NCBI RefSeq assembly: GCF_000348685.1
Contig: NZ_ANLA01000016.1
Coordinates: forward strand, 1 to 64,000
DNA: 64,000 nucleotides
Source of the DNA: Xanthomarina gelatinilytica
GTDB taxonomy: Bacteria > Bacteroidota > Bacteroidia > Flavobacteriales > Flavobacteriaceae
Direction: 5' to 3'
This document shows, one piece after another, positions 37,066 to 46,536 of the stretch. Numbering within the stretch: position 1 is the stretch's first letter; every line of letters starts with the position of its first letter. Under the pieces are notes generated by a model, which was given only the letters and a program-made list of their open reading frames with translations, was not told the DNA's origin and ran no database searches. The translations under genes and the position numbers were made by a program.

Positions 37066-37791
37066 TTACTTTCTACGACGAGGGTTGGATTTGTTTCCAC
37101 CACGTCCTCCGGTTCCACCTTTTCCTTGCTTCTTAGATAACCCAACAAGAGGAGAAAGTTCTCTTTTACCATATACTTCGCCTTTCATGATCCATACTTT
37201 AATCCCTAATCTACCATAAGTAGTGTGGGCCTCAACTAAAGCGTAATCAATATCGGCTCTGAATGTTGATAAAGGAATACGTCCTTCTTTGTAGTGTTCG
37301 CTTCGTGCCATCTCGGCACCATTTAAACGACCACTGATTTGGATTTTAATTCCTTCTGCATTCATTCGCATGGTTGCAGCGATAGCCATTTTGATTGCAC
37401 GTCTGTAAGAAATTCTATTTTCTATTTGACGAGCAACACTAGCTGCCACCAATTGCGCATCAAGTTCTGGTCTTTTAATTTCAAATATGTTTATTTGAAC
37501 TTCTTTACCAGTAATTTTCTTAAGCTCTTCTTTCAACTTGTCTACCTCTTGACCTCCTTTACCAATAATGATACCAGGACGGGCCGTTGTGATAGTAACG
37601 GTTACAAGTTTAAGGGTTCTTTCGATAATTACTCTTGAAACACTAGCTTTAGATAGACGTGCGTGAACGTACTTTCTGATCTTATCGTCTTCGGCAAGTT
37701 TATCGCCATAATCGTTTCCTCCGTACCAGTTAGATTCCCATCCTCTGATAATTCCTAAGCGATTTCCGATTGGATTTGTTTTTTGTCCCAT
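37066..37791 (-). CDS. rpsC: Ribosomal protein S3
   Basis: 241 residues. The KH domain is about 40-110 ([18 protein letters not shown]) and the C-terminal domain contains [21 protein letters not shown] Gly/Arg/Lys-rich tail ends the protein ([17 protein letters not shown]). It forms part of the mRNA entry tunnel. Confidence 0.97.
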   Translation of the reverse strand: MGQKTNPIGNRLGIIRGWESNWYGGNDYGDKLAEDDKIRKYVHARLSKASVSRVIIERTLKLVTVTITTARPGIIIGKGGQEVDKLKEELKKITGKEVQINIFEIKRPELDAQLVAASVARQIENRISYRRAIKMAIAATMRMNAEGIKIQISGRLNGAEMARSEHYKEGRIPLSTFRADIDYALVEAHTTYGRLGIKVWIMKGEVYGKRELSPLVGLSKKQGKGGTGGRGGNKSNPRRRK

Positions 37792-37800
37792 ATCTCTATC

Positions 37801-38208
37801 TTAACTTTGTGTGTTATTATTGGCTCCTACCACAACTGTTACGTGGTTTGAACGTTTTCTAATTCTGTGTGCGCGACCTTGAGGTGCTGGACGTAATCTT
37901 TTTAACATAGATCCGCCATCCACTCTTATTTCTTTTATAAACAATTCAGCCTCTTCAATATTGGCATCTTCGTTTTTTGCTTGCCAGTTTGCAATTGCAG
38001 ACAGTAACAAGGTTTCTAAACGGTTTGAGGCTTCTTTTTGACTGAATTTTAAAATATTAAGCGCTTTCTCTACTTTTTCGCCTCTTACTAAATCGGCTAC
38101 TAAACGCATTTTTCTTGGTGATGTAGGACAGTTATTAAGTTTAGCAAAAGCAATGTGCTTTTTCTCTTCCTTAATCGCGTCTGCCATTTGTTTTTTACGA
38201 CTTCCCAT
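37801..38208 (-). CDS. rplV: Ribosomal protein L22
   Basis: 135 residues. An N-terminal extension of about 20 residues ([17 protein letters not shown]) precedes the core ([20 protein letters not shown]). The beta-hairpin ([20 protein letters not shown]) lines the exit tunnel. In other bacteria changes in that hairpin affect macrolide sensitivity. Confidence 0.97.
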   Translation of the reverse strand: MGSRKKQMADAIKEEKKHIAFAKLNNCPTSPRKMRLVADLVRGEKVEKALNILKFSQKEASNRLETLLLSAIANWQAKNEDANIEEAELFIKEIRVDGGSMLKRLRPAPQGRAHRIRKRSNHVTVVVGANNNTQS

Positions 38209-38214
38209 AGCTTA

Positions 38215-38493
38215 CTACTTTTTACCTTTGTTTTTAGCACCTGCATGACCTCTAAAAGATCTTGTTGGTGAAAATTCTCCTAATTTATGTCCTACCATAT
38301 TTTCAGTTACATATACTGGTACGAATTGACGACCGTTATGAACTGCAATAGTTTGTCCAACGAAATCTGGGGTAATCATACTGGCTCTAGACCAAGTTTT
38401 GATTACTGATTTTTTTCCAGATTCAACGTTATCTTGAACTTTCTTCTCTAATTTATAATGAACGTAAGGTCCTTTTTTTAATGATCTTGACAT
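38215..38493 (-). CDS. rpsS: Ribosomal protein S19
   Basis: 92 residues. It starts [19 protein letters not shown] and carries the signature [20 protein letters not shown]. It sits in the head of the 30S subunit with S13. Confidence 0.97.
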   Translation of the reverse strand: MSRSLKKGPYVHYKLEKKVQDNVESGKKSVIKTWSRASMITPDFVGQTIAVHNGRQFVPVYVTENMVGHKLGEFSPTRSFRGHAGAKNKGKK

Positions 38494-38499
38494 GACTTA

Positions 38500-39324
38500 T
38501 TATTTCTTTCTACGTTCTACAATATATTTATTACTCGCTTTTGTTTTAGAACGGGTTCTATAACCTTTAGCAGGTAAACCTTTTCTAGAACGTGGATGAC
38601 CACCTGAGGCTCGTCCTTCTCCACCACCCATTGGATGATCAATAGGGTTCATTACCACTGGTCTTGTTCGTGGACGTCTTCCTAACCATCTTGTTCTACC
38701 TGCTTTACCAGATACTAACAATTGATGGTCTGAGTTTGATACAACGCCTATTGTAGCCATACAGGTTACCAACACCAAACGGGTTTCTCCTGAAGGAAGT
38801 TTGATAGTTGCAAACTTCTCTCCTCTTGCCATTAATTGTGCAAAAGTACCAGCACTACGAGCCATAACAGCTCCTTGTCCTGGACGTAACTCAACACAAG
38901 AAATAATGGTTCCTAAAGGAATTTTACTTAATGGCATGGCGTTACCAATTTCAGTAGGAGCAGTATCACCAGATACCACTGTTTGCCCTACTTGCAAACC
39001 GTTTTGTGCAATTATGTATGCTTTTTCACCATCTTGATAGTGCAATAATGCAATAAAAGCTGTTCTGTTTGGATCGTACTCAATAGACTTAACTTCTGCT
39101 GGAATTCCAGTTTTGTTACGTTTGAAATCGATAATACGATACTTTCTTTTATGACCTCCACCTATGTAGCGCATGGTCATTTTTCCTTGACTGTTTCTAC
39201 CACCTGAACGTTTTTTCGGAGCTAATAAACTTTTCTCCGGCTTATCAGTAGTTATGGCGTCATACCCATTTACTACTCTAAATCGCTGTCCTGGTGTGAT
39301 TGGTTTTAATTTTCTTACTGACAT
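38500..39324 (-). CDS. rplB: Ribosomal protein L2
   Basis: 274 residues. It starts [20 protein letters not shown]. An OB-like domain (about 60-130) is followed by an SH3-like domain (about 130-195). The conserved C-terminal tail [20 protein letters not shown] includes the His important for peptidyl transfer. It lies between rplW and rpsS. Confidence 0.98.
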   Translation of the reverse strand: MSVRKLKPITPGQRFRVVNGYDAITTDKPEKSLLAPKKRSGGRNSQGKMTMRYIGGGHKRKYRIIDFKRNKTGIPAEVKSIEYDPNRTAFIALLHYQDGEKAYIIAQNGLQVGQTVVSGDTAPTEIGNAMPLSKIPLGTIISCVELRPGQGAVMARSAGTFAQLMARGEKFATIKLPSGETRLVLVTCMATIGVVSNSDHQLLVSGKAGRTRWLGRRPRTRPVVMNPIDHPMGGGEGRASGGHPRSRKGLPAKGYRTRSKTKASNKYIVERRKK

Positions 39325-39334
39325 CTTAGTCTAA

Positions 39335-39625
39335 TTACATGTTACTGTATAAATCAATCATTTCACCTTCCGCCAGTTGTACAATTGCTTTTTTTACAGC
39401 ATTTGTTTTACCATGTTGAATCCCAGTTTTTGTAAACTTGGTCTTTCTATCTGGACGGACATTAATAGTACGAACTTTTTCAACAGAAACGCCATAAGCA
39501 GCTTCCACCGCTTTTTTAATTTCTACCTTGTTCGCCTTGGTATTCACTGCGAATGTATAGCAGTTTCTTAACTCGCTATCAGCTGTCGCTTTTTCTGTGA
39601 TTATAGGTTTAATTAAGATATTCAT
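39335..39625 (-). CDS. rplW: Ribosomal protein L23
   Basis: 96 residues. It starts MNILIKPIITEKATADSELR and has the NKVEIKKAVEAAYGVSVEKV block. It is the main docking site for trigger factor and SRP at the tunnel exit. It begins 7 bases after the rplD stop codon. Confidence 0.96.
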   Translation of the reverse strand: MNILIKPIITEKATADSELRNCYTFAVNTKANKVEIKKAVEAAYGVSVEKVRTINVRPDRKTKFTKTGIQHGKTNAVKKAIVQLAEGEMIDLYSNM

Positions 39626-39632
39626 TTGTTTC

Positions 39633-40262
39633 TTATTTACTTAAATTCGATTCAATTTCTTCTAAAGAACTCTCCAATAGCACTACTTGATTTGCATTTA
39701 AAATCTTGTAAGTACTTAATTCTGAGTTGCTTATAACTTCAGAGCCTTTTAAATTGCGTGACGACAAATATACATTATTATTTGAAGCGCCCAACACAAA
39801 TAGAGACTTTTTGTTTTCCAGGTCTAAAGCCTTTAAAACGGCAACGAAATTTTTTGTTTTTGGGGAATCAAAATTAAAGTCTTCCAATACCACAATTGAT
39901 TTTTCGTTTGCTTTAATGCTCAAGGCCGATTTTCTAGCTAAACGCTTTAAATTTTTATTTAATTTAAAACCATAGTTTCTTGGTCTTGGACCAAACATAC
40001 GTCCACCTCCTTTAAAAACTCCAGACTTGATAGATCCAGCTCTAGCTGTACCAGTTCCTTTTTGTTTTTTAATTTTACGTGTACTTCCAGAAATCTCAGC
40101 TCTTTCTTTAGCTTTGTGAGTTCCTTGTCTTTGGTTTGCCAAATATTGTTTAACATCCAAATATACAGCGTGATTATTAGGCTCAATAGCAAAAACAGCA
40201 TCAGAAAGGTCTGCCTTTCTTCCTGTTTCTTTTCCGTTTATATCTAAAACTGCTACTTTCAT
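39633..40262 (-). CDS. rplD: Ribosomal protein L4
   Basis: 209 residues. The long extended loop carries [20 protein letters not shown] and the globular domain [20 protein letters not shown]-type sequence. Its start codon overlaps the rplC stop codon by one base (TAATG), implying translational coupling. In E. coli L4 represses its own operon; no evidence for or against this is visible here. Confidence 0.97.
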   Translation of the reverse strand: MKVAVLDINGKETGRKADLSDAVFAIEPNNHAVYLDVKQYLANQRQGTHKAKERAEISGSTRKIKKQKGTGTARAGSIKSGVFKGGGRMFGPRPRNYGFKLNKNLKRLARKSALSIKANEKSIVVLEDFNFDSPKTKNFVAVLKALDLENKKSLFVLGASNNNVYLSSRNLKGSEVISNSELSTYKILNANQVVLLESSLEEIESNLSK

Positions 40263-40879
40263 TATTTCTGAATAATTACATAAGCGTTTTTATGACCAGG
40301 CACACAGCCTTTAACCACAAGTAAGTTCTTTTCTGGAACCACTTTTAAAACTCTTAAATTTTCAACTTTTACTTTATCAGTTCCCATTCTACCGGCCATT
40401 TTCATTCCTTTAAATACTCTTGCAGGATATGAAGCAGCACCAATAGAACCTGGAGCTCTTAAACGGTTGTGTTGACCGTGGGTAGCTTGACCTACACCAC
40501 CAAAACCGTGACGTTTTACAACTCCTTGGAAGCCTTTACCTTTTGAAGTTCCAGAGATATCTACAAACTCCCCTTCAATAAAGTGCTCTACAGTTATTGC
40601 ATCACCTAATTTGTACTCCTTATCAAAACCTTTGAATTCAGCGATTTTGCGTTTTACAGAAGTTCCTGCTTTTTTTGCGTGACCTAAGTCTGCTTTAGTA
40701 GCACTTTTTTCTGTCGCGTCATCGAAACCAAGTTGAATGGCTTTGTAACCGTCAACTTCTTCAGTTCTGACTTGGGTAACGATACATGGTCCAGCTTCGA
40801 TTACTGTACATGGAATGTTTTTTCCATTTTCATCGAAAATGCTGGTCATACCGATTTTTTTTCCTATTAACCCAGACAT
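40262..40879 (-). CDS. rplC: Ribosomal protein L3
   Basis: 205 residues from the ATG at 40879 ([20 protein letters not shown]), the family start. A reading from 40942 would run through the palindromic repeats and is unlikely. The conserved loop with [20 protein letters not shown] reaches the peptidyl-transferase centre. It is separated from rpsJ by an unusual 172-base spacer containing a hairpin and two palindromes. Confidence 0.96.
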   Translation of the reverse strand: MSGLIGKKIGMTSIFDENGKNIPCTVIEAGPCIVTQVRTEEVDGYKAIQLGFDDATEKSATKADLGHAKKAGTSVKRKIAEFKGFDKEYKLGDAITVEHFIEGEFVDISGTSKGKGFQGVVKRHGFGGVGQATHGQHNRLRAPGSIGAASYPARVFKGMKMAGRMGTDKVKVENLRVLKVVPEKNLLVVKGCVPGHKNAYVIIQK

Positions 40880-40897
40880 ATTTTGTTTTTTTAGTAT

Positions 40898-40917
40898 GGA
40901 CAATTCGCGACTTGTCC
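40898..40917. repeat. Palindromic repeat, copy 1 (imperfect)
   Basis: GGACAATTCGCGACTTGTCC, a 20-base inverted repeat differing at one base from the perfect copy at 40937. It lies in the rpsJ-rplC spacer and is flanked on the left by TAT, as is copy 2. Confidence 0.85.
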
Positions 40918-40936
40918 TTTTTGTTTGTTTTTCTAT

Positions 40937-40956
40937 GGACAAGTCGCGACTTGTCC
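40937..40956. repeat. Palindromic repeat, copy 2 (perfect)
   Basis: GGACAAGTCGCGACTTGTCC is a perfect 20-base palindrome. Both copies are preceded by TAT and followed by TT. They are 39 bases apart start to start. It could be an extragenic palindromic element of the REP type, or a protein-binding site. Confidence 0.9.
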
Positions 40957-40964
40957 TTATTTAA

Positions 40965-41000
40965 AATTCAAGGCTGAAAAATACGTTTCAGCCTTGAATT
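40965..41000 (-). terminator. Strong hairpin between rpsJ and rplC
   Basis: AATTCAAGGCTGAAA pairs perfectly over 15 bases with TTTCAGCCTTGAATT around a six-base loop. On the minus strand it is followed by TTTTAAAT. It resembles an intrinsic terminator or attenuator splitting the str genes from the rest of the S10 operon. The short T-run makes full termination uncertain. Confidence 0.6.
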
Positions 41001-41051
41001 GTATTTTTCCGTTTTTCCCTAACCATCGTTAAGGACATGTTCTTGCCTTAC

Positions 41052-41357
41052 TTACACCTTTATCTCTACTTCAACACCACTTGGCAATTCAAGTTTCATC
41101 AAAGCGTCGATGGTTTTTGAAGAAGACGAGTAGATATCCAATAATCTCTTGTATGAGCTTAATTGAAATTGTTCTCTGGACTTCTTGTTAACGTGAGGTG
41201 AACGCAATACAGTGAAAATCTTTTTGTGAGTTGGTAATGGAATTGGTCCCGTTACTACAGCTCCAGTACTTTTTACTGTTTTTACAATCTTATCAGCAGA
41301 TTTATCTACTAAATTGTGATCGTAAGACTTTAATTTTATTCTAATTTTTTGACTCAT
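41052..41357 (-). CDS. rpsJ: Ribosomal protein S10
   Basis: 101 residues. It starts [20 protein letters not shown] and has the signature [19 protein letters not shown]10 also acts in antitermination as NusE. It begins 12 bases after fusA, so it belongs with the str genes here, and it is followed by the hairpin and palindromes before rplC. Confidence 0.97.
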   Translation of the reverse strand: MSQKIRIKLKSYDHNLVDKSADKIVKTVKSTGAVVTGPIPLPTHKKIFTVLRSPHVNKKSREQFQLSSYKRLLDIYSSSSKTIDALMKLELPSGVEVEIKV

Positions 41358-41369
41358 TTTCTTAAGATT

Positions 41370-43496
41370 TTAAGCTTCTACGCCTTTAGCTGCCTTAATA
41401 ACTTCTTCTGAAATATTTGAAGGAGTTTCAGCATAGTGTGAAAATTCCATTGTTGATGTTGCACGTCCTGAAGACAAGGTTCTTAATGTGGTTACATAAC
41501 CAAACATTTCTGATAGAGGCACAGTAGCTTTAACAGTTTTTGCTCCTGCTCTGTCTCCCATATCGCTTACCTGTCCACGACGACGGTTTAAATCTCCTAC
41601 TATATCACCCATATTTTCTTCTGGAGTAATTACTTCCAGTTTCATTATAGGCTCCATGATTACAGCTTTTGCAGCTTTTGCAGCAGCTTTAAATCCTAAT
41701 TTTGCTGCCAATTCGAAAGATAATTGATCAGAATCCACATCGTGGTATGAACCATCTGTTAATGTTACTTTCATAGCATCAACTTCGTATCCTGCCAATG
41801 GACCATTTTGCATAGCCATTTTGAATCCTTTTTCAATAGAAGGGATAAATTCTTTAGGAACGTTACCTCCTTTAATTTCTGAAACGAATTCCAATCCTAC
41901 TTTTCCTTCTTCAGCTGGTTCTAGCGTGAATACAATATCAGCGAATTTACCACGACCACCAGATTGTTTCTTATAAACTTCCCTGTGTTCAGCCTTTTTT
42001 GTGATGGCTTCTTTGTACTCTACTTGAGGTTGACCTTGGTTTACTTCAACCTTGAACTCACGTCTTAAACGGTCAACAATAATATCTAAGTGAAGCTCAC
42101 CCATTCCAGAAATGATAGTCTGTCCTGAAGCTTCGTCTGTTCTAACAGTAAATGTTGGATCTTCTTCTGCCAATTTAGATAAAGCCATCCCTAATTTGTC
42201 AACATCTGCTTTAGTTTTTGGCTCCACAGCAATACCAATTACTGGATCTGGGAAGTTCATGGATTCTAAAACAATTGGATGTTTTTCATCAGACATGGTG
42301 TCACCTGTCTTAATATCTTTAAAACCTACAGCAGCTCCAATATCACCAGCTTCGATAAAATCGATAGCGTTTTGCTTGTTTGCGTGCATTTGATAGATTC
42401 TAGAAATACGCTCTTTTTTTCCTGAACGGTTGTTTAGAATATAAGAACCAGCGTCCAAACGCCCTGAATAGGCTCTAAAGAAAGCCAAACGTCCCACAAA
42501 AGGGTCGGTAGCAATTTTAAAGGCTAATGCAGCAAAAGGCTCATTAACATCAGGTTTACGCGTTTCTTCTTTTTCTGTATTAGGATTAATCCCTTTAATA
42601 TTATCTCTATCCAATGGAGAAGGCAAATAACGACATACAGCATCTAAAAGGAACTGTACACCTTTATTTTTGAATGAAGAACCACATACCATAGGTATGA
42701 TTGCCATATCCATTACAGCAGCTCTTAGTGCAGCATGCACTTCATCTTCTGTAATAGACTCTTCATCTTCCATGAATTTTTCCAATAAATTTTCATCATA
42801 GCTAGCTACTTCTTCAATCAATAGGGCTCTGTAGTTACGTACTTCTTCCTTCATGTCTTCAGGAATTTCAACTACGTCAAAAGTAGAACCAAAATTGTCA
42901 TCATGCCAGATTATAGCTCTGTTCTTAACTAAATCTACAACCCCTTTAAAATCTGCTTCATCTCCAATAGGCAAAACTATAGGGACAGCATTGGATCCTA
43001 GCATTTCTTTCACCTGATTGTTCACTTCAAGGAAGTTTGCTCCTTGACGATCCATTTTATTAACAAAACCAATTCTTGGGACTTTATAATTGTCTGCCAA
43101 TCTCCAGTTAGTTTCAGATTGTGGCTCTACACCATCCACTGCACTAAATAAGAATACCAAACCATCCAAAACACGTAAAGAACGGTTTACTTCTACCGTA
43201 AAATCTACGTGACCAGGAGTATCAATAATATTAAAGTGATAATCTTTAGCATCCTCTGTTGGCACTCCGTTTTCTTTAGGAAAAGTCCAGTCGCAGGTAG
43301 TTGCTGCAGAAGTAATTGTAATACCTCTTTCAGCTTCTTGCTCCATCCAGTCCATAGTTGAAGACCCTTCATGGGTCTCCCCTATTTTATGATTAACTCC
43401 AGTGTAAAATAATATTCGCTCAGTTGTTGTTGTTTTACCAGCATCAATATGAGCTGCAATTCCTATGTTTCTTGTATATTTTAAATCTCTTGCCAT
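41370..43496 (-). CDS. fusA: Elongation factor G
   Basis: 708 residues; the GTPase that moves tRNAs and mRNA through the ribosome. G1 AHIDAGKT (15-22), G3 [10 protein letters not shown] and G4 FVNKMDRQG are intact. Domains II to V follow with the normal layout and length. tuf, which follows fusA in many bacteria, is absent; rpsJ comes next. It follows rpsG by 6 bases. Confidence 0.98.
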   Translation of the reverse strand: MARDLKYTRNIGIAAHIDAGKTTTTERILFYTGVNHKIGETHEGSSTMDWMEQEAERGITITSAATTCDWTFPKENGVPTEDAKDYHFNIIDTPGHVDFTVEVNRSLRVLDGLVFLFSAVDGVEPQSETNWRLADNYKVPRIGFVNKMDRQGANFLEVNNQVKEMLGSNAVPIVLPIGDEADFKGVVDLVKNRAIIWHDDNFGSTFDVVEIPEDMKEEVRNYRALLIEEVASYDENLLEKFMEDEESITEDEVHAALRAAVMDMAIIPMVCGSSFKNKGVQFLLDAVCRYLPSPLDRDNIKGINPNTEKEETRKPDVNEPFAALAFKIATDPFVGRLAFFRAYSGRLDAGSYILNNRSGKKERISRIYQMHANKQNAIDFIEAGDIGAAVGFKDIKTGDTMSDEKHPIVLESMNFPDPVIGIAVEPKTKADVDKLGMALSKLAEEDPTFTVRTDEASGQTIISGMGELHLDIIVDRLRREFKVEVNQGQPQVEYKEAITKKAEHREVYKKQSGGRGKFADIVFTLEPAEEGKVGLEFVSEIKGGNVPKEFIPSIEKGFKMAMQNGPLAGYEVDAMKVTLTDGSYHDVDSDQLSFELAAKLGFKAAAKAAKAVIMEPIMKLEVITPEENMGDIVGDLNRRRGQVSDMGDRAGAKTVKATVPLSEMFGYVTTLRTLSSGRATSTMEFSHYAETPSNISEEVIKAAKGVEA

Positions 43497-43502
43497 TTGT
43501 TA

Positions 43503-43979
43503 CTAGAATCTAAAGTGTGAGAATGCTTTGTTTGCTTCTGCCATTTTATGAGTATCTACTCTTTTCTTTACAGCTGCTCCTTCTTCTTTAGCTGCTGCTA
43601 AAATTTCTGAAGCTAAACGCTGTGCCATAGATTTTTCGTTTCTTTTACGGGAATAACTAATAAGCCATTTCATTGCTGTAGAAACTTTTCTATCTGGTCT
43701 AATCTGCATAGGGATTTGAAAAGTGGCACCTCCCACACGACGGCTACGTACTTCTACGTGAGGCATCACATTGGATAAGGCATCTTTCCACAACTCCAAA
43801 GCAGTTTTTTCTTCGTCTGTTTTCTTTTGATCCACGATATCGATTGCATCGTAAAACACTTTAAAAGCTACTGACTTTTTACCATCCCACATCATCATGT
43901 TCACGAATCTAGTTACCAACTGATCGTTGAAACGTGGATCTGGTAAAAGCGGTCTTTTTTTCGCTTGTCTTTTTCTCAT
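43503..43979 (-). CDS. rpsG: Ribosomal protein S7
   Basis: 158 residues. It starts [20 protein letters not shown] and contains [20 protein letters not shown]. It is the primary assembly protein for the 30S head. It lies in the str operon between rpsL and fusA. Confidence 0.97.
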   Translation of the reverse strand: MRKRQAKKRPLLPDPRFNDQLVTRFVNMMMWDGKKSVAFKVFYDAIDIVDQKKTDEEKTALELWKDALSNVMPHVEVRSRRVGGATFQIPMQIRPDRKVSTAMKWLISYSRKRNEKSMAQRLASEILAAAKEEGAAVKKRVDTHKMAEANKAFSHFRF

Positions 43980-44003
43980 GTCTTCTTCTTAAGTTTTCTT
44001 TAA

Positions 44004-44378
44004 TTAACTTTTAGGGCGTTTTGCACCATACTTAGATCTACGTTGTGTTCTACCTGCAACACCTGCTGTGTCCAAGGCGCCACGAACGATGTGATATCTA
44101 ACTCCTGGCAAATCTTTTACCCTTCCACCTCTAACCAATACTATCGAGTGCTCTTGCAAATTGTGTCCTTCTCCTGGAATGTATGCGTTCACCTCTTTAC
44201 CATTTGTCAACCTTACCCTTGCTACTTTACGCATTGCCGAGTTAGGTTTTTTAGGTGTTGTAGTGTAAACACGAGTACAAACTCCACGTCTTTGTGGACA
44301 CGAATCTAAAGCAACCGATTTACTCTTCTTGGTTATTTTGGCTCTTCCTTTTCGTACTAATTGTGAAATTGTTGGCAT
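44004..44378 (-). CDS. rpsL: Ribosomal protein S12
   Basis: 124 residues. It starts [20 protein letters not shown]. The two loops important in decoding, [18 protein letters not shown] and [15 protein letters not shown], carry Lys at the positions whose changes give streptomycin resistance in other bacteria, so the sequence is of the sensitive type. It is the first gene of the 17-kb minus-strand ribosomal run and is preceded by a clear promoter. Confidence 0.97.
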   Translation of the reverse strand: MPTISQLVRKGRAKITKKSKSVALDSCPQRRGVCTRVYTTTPKKPNSAMRKVARVRLTNGKEVNAYIPGEGHNLQEHSIVLVRGGRVKDLPGVRYHIVRGALDTAGVAGRTQRRSKYGAKRPKS

Positions 44379-44721
44379 ATATTTTATATAATATTTTACA
44401 AATACCTCTTATTAGAGGGCTGCAAAGGTAGAAATATATTTTAAACTTTCAAATGTTAATTGATTAATTTTCACATCATAGACATTTTTTTTTCAAACAG
44501 CTTTTTAAAATGGTTTCACACCTATATCATGAAAGCTTATTGCCATAAAAGAAGAAGCTGGGATAAAAAAGAATCCATACATGTATATGCATGGCAGTTT
44601 TTATCGATATAATATGGGCAATTTTGCGCTGAACAAAAAAATTAATATTACAGATATATAATAAATGTTCTTTTTACGTTAGTTTTACAAATCCAATAGT
44701 TTTCCCTAACAGTTGTAAAAA
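44379..44721. other. Intergenic region between rpsL and the TamA-like gene
   Basis: 343 bases between two divergent genes. It holds the str promoter at its left end. A near-palindrome CCATACATGTATATGCATGG lies at 44575-44594, and a -7-like TAGTTTTA at 44680-44687 could serve the rightward gene. No reading frame or RNA gene is evident. Confidence 0.6.
44423..44453 (-). promoter_or_regulatory. str operon promoter
   Basis: Minus-strand TTTG (44453-44450), a 19-base spacer by the TTG reading, then TACCTTTG (44430-44423): canonical Bacteroidota promoter. The predicted start is near 44416. A small hairpin CCTCT/AGAGG (44405-44418) lies at the 5' end of the roughly 38-base leader. Confidence 0.75.
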
Positions 44722-46416
44722 GTGATTAAATCATTACACGCTATACTTATTATATCTTTCTTTTTTTCTTCGGAAATGCTCTGTCAAGAGTTACAATTAA
44801 AAATAACCGGAAAAGACTCCCTTGAAACCAAAACCATCGACTCCATTAGGTATGAAAAATACCATAGGGATTTTGAGTCCATCTCAAACGAGTTAACAGC
44901 CTTTAGAAAAAAATTGAACTCCCTAGGCTATATTGAAAGTAAAATGTTGCCTTTAAGAAAAGAAGATTCGATCTTTAACGCCAAGTTTTCACTAAACACC
45001 AAATACAATTACCTAAATATATTTTTCACAGACAGCCTTGTCTCCAGAAAAATTTTGGAAAAGTTGTCCAACAATATTTCCGAAGGCCAATTTAGCATTC
45101 CAATTGAAGATACAGAAAGGGTACTTACTGCCATTAATTTAAAGCTATCGGAAAATGGAGACCCTTTTAGCACATTAAAATTATCGGACATCACCATCAA
45201 CAACAAAGGTGAAATTGATGCAACACTCATACGCTCTGAAAAGACACAAGTGAGACGGATTGATAAAGTCATTATCAAAGGTTATGAGAAATTCCCGAAG
45301 TCTTTTTTAAAACACTATCTTAAAATCAAGGAACAACAAGTTTTCAACTTAACACAAATAAAAAAACAAATAACAGATTTAAACGAACTGAATTTTGCTA
45401 GGCAACTAAAAGACCCTGAAGTTCTCTTTACAAAAGACTCGACCACATTGTATGTGTTTATTGAAAAAGTGAAAAGCAACAATTTTGATGGCTTTATTGG
45501 TTTTGGAACCAATGAGGAGACAAACAACATAGAGTTTAGTGGCTATTTAAATCTAGAATTGAACAATAACTTGAATTACGGAGAGTCTTTTAGGTTGGTT
45601 TACAAAAGTGACGAAAACGATCAAAAGAATTTTTTGGTGAATTTAAACCTGCCTTATTTATTCAATTCGCCCATTGGAACAGAGCTGGAACTAAGTTTGC
45701 TGAAAAAAGATTCTTCTTTTTCTACCGTAAACCAAAATGCCAAACTATTCTATCAAATAAACCCAAAAAACAATGTGTTTGTTGGTATCAGATCCATTAA
45801 ATCGAACAACCTACTGGATTCCCTATACAGCAATCCTACCATTCAGGATTACACTTCAACATTTTACAATGTTCGTTACCTATACAGAAAACGGCAAAAA
45901 GACAATATGCTATTCAACACCAAAACCCTATTGGATGTTCAAGTTGAAACCGGAACCAGGACCTTTGAAAAACAAAACATAAAACAACAACAACTTGTTC
46001 TGGATGCCTATCACATTTTCAACTTGAACCAAAAAAACAACATTTATTTAAGAGGCACAGGTTTTGGTTTGTTTTCTGATACGTATTTTGAAAACGAATT
46101 GGCCAGGTTTGGAGGCATTAATTCCATAAGGGGATTTGAAGAAAACAGCCTGTCGGCAACACAATTTGGGGTTTTAAATACAGAATATAGATATGTCTTC
46201 AATAACAGTATTTACATCCATACCATCATAGACTTTGCCTATTTGGAAAACAAACTCATAGCACAGAAGGAAAAACTCTACAGTTTTGGGTTTGGATTTG
46301 GGTTAATTACCAAAGCTGGACTGCTAAAGTTCAATTTTGCCAATGGCAAAAACGAAAACCAAACTTTTAAATTCTCGAATTCTCAAGTACATTTAAGTCT
46401 TACAGCATTTTTTTAG
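44722..46416 (+). CDS. BamA/TamA-superfamily outer-membrane protein
   Basis: 564 residues from a GTG codon, chosen because it gives a complete signal peptide (1-21, ends MLCQ) and no upstream in-frame start is free of stops. POTRA-like modules lie at about 25-165 and 170-240 (IDKVIIKGYEKFPKSFLKHY). A 16-stranded-type barrel follows (about 250-564) with the superfamily motif GGINSIRGFEENSL in loop 6 and a C-terminal aromatic strand (VHLSLTAFF). It is shorter than BamA, with fewer POTRA modules; a role in outer-membrane protein insertion or secretion is inferred only. Confidence 0.82.
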   Translation: MIKSLHAILIISFFFSSEMLCQELQLKITGKDSLETKTIDSIRYEKYHRDFESISNELTAFRKKLNSLGYIESKMLPLRKEDSIFNAKFSLNTKYNYLNIFFTDSLVSRKILEKLSNNISEGQFSIPIEDTERVLTAINLKLSENGDPFSTLKLSDITINNKGEIDATLIRSEKTQVRRIDKVIIKGYEKFPKSFLKHYLKIKEQQVFNLTQIKKQITDLNELNFARQLKDPEVLFTKDSTTLYVFIEKVKSNNFDGFIGFGTNEETNNIEFSGYLNLELNNNLNYGESFRLVYKSDENDQKNFLVNLNLPYLFNSPIGTELELSLLKKDSSFSTVNQNAKLFYQINPKNNVFVGIRSIKSNNLLDSLYSNPTIQDYTSTFYNVRYLYRKRQKDNMLFNTKTLLDVQVETGTRTFEKQNIKQQQLVLDAYHIFNLNQKNNIYLRGTGFGLFSDTYFENELARFGGINSIRGFEENSLSATQFGVLNTEYRYVFNNSIYIHTIIDFAYLENKLIAQKEKLYSFGFGFGLITKAGLLKFNFANGKNENQTFKFSNSQVHLSLTAFF

Positions 46417-46536
46417 GGGTTTTTTAACTAAAATTCACGGTATTTTTAAAAAAAATTAAAATTTTAACCCTTAAATATTGTTTAATTAACTTTTTATTAT
46501 GATTTTTGGCGTAGACTAATTCAAATAAAATATAAA

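Noticed and set aside
41370-44378. Absence of tuf suggesting a deletion
   Set aside because: tuf commonly lies elsewhere in this phylum; no scar is visible.
44575-44594. Near-palindrome CCATACATGTATATGCATGG
   Set aside because: AT-rich, imperfect and single copy; could be chance, so recorded only in the intergenic entry.
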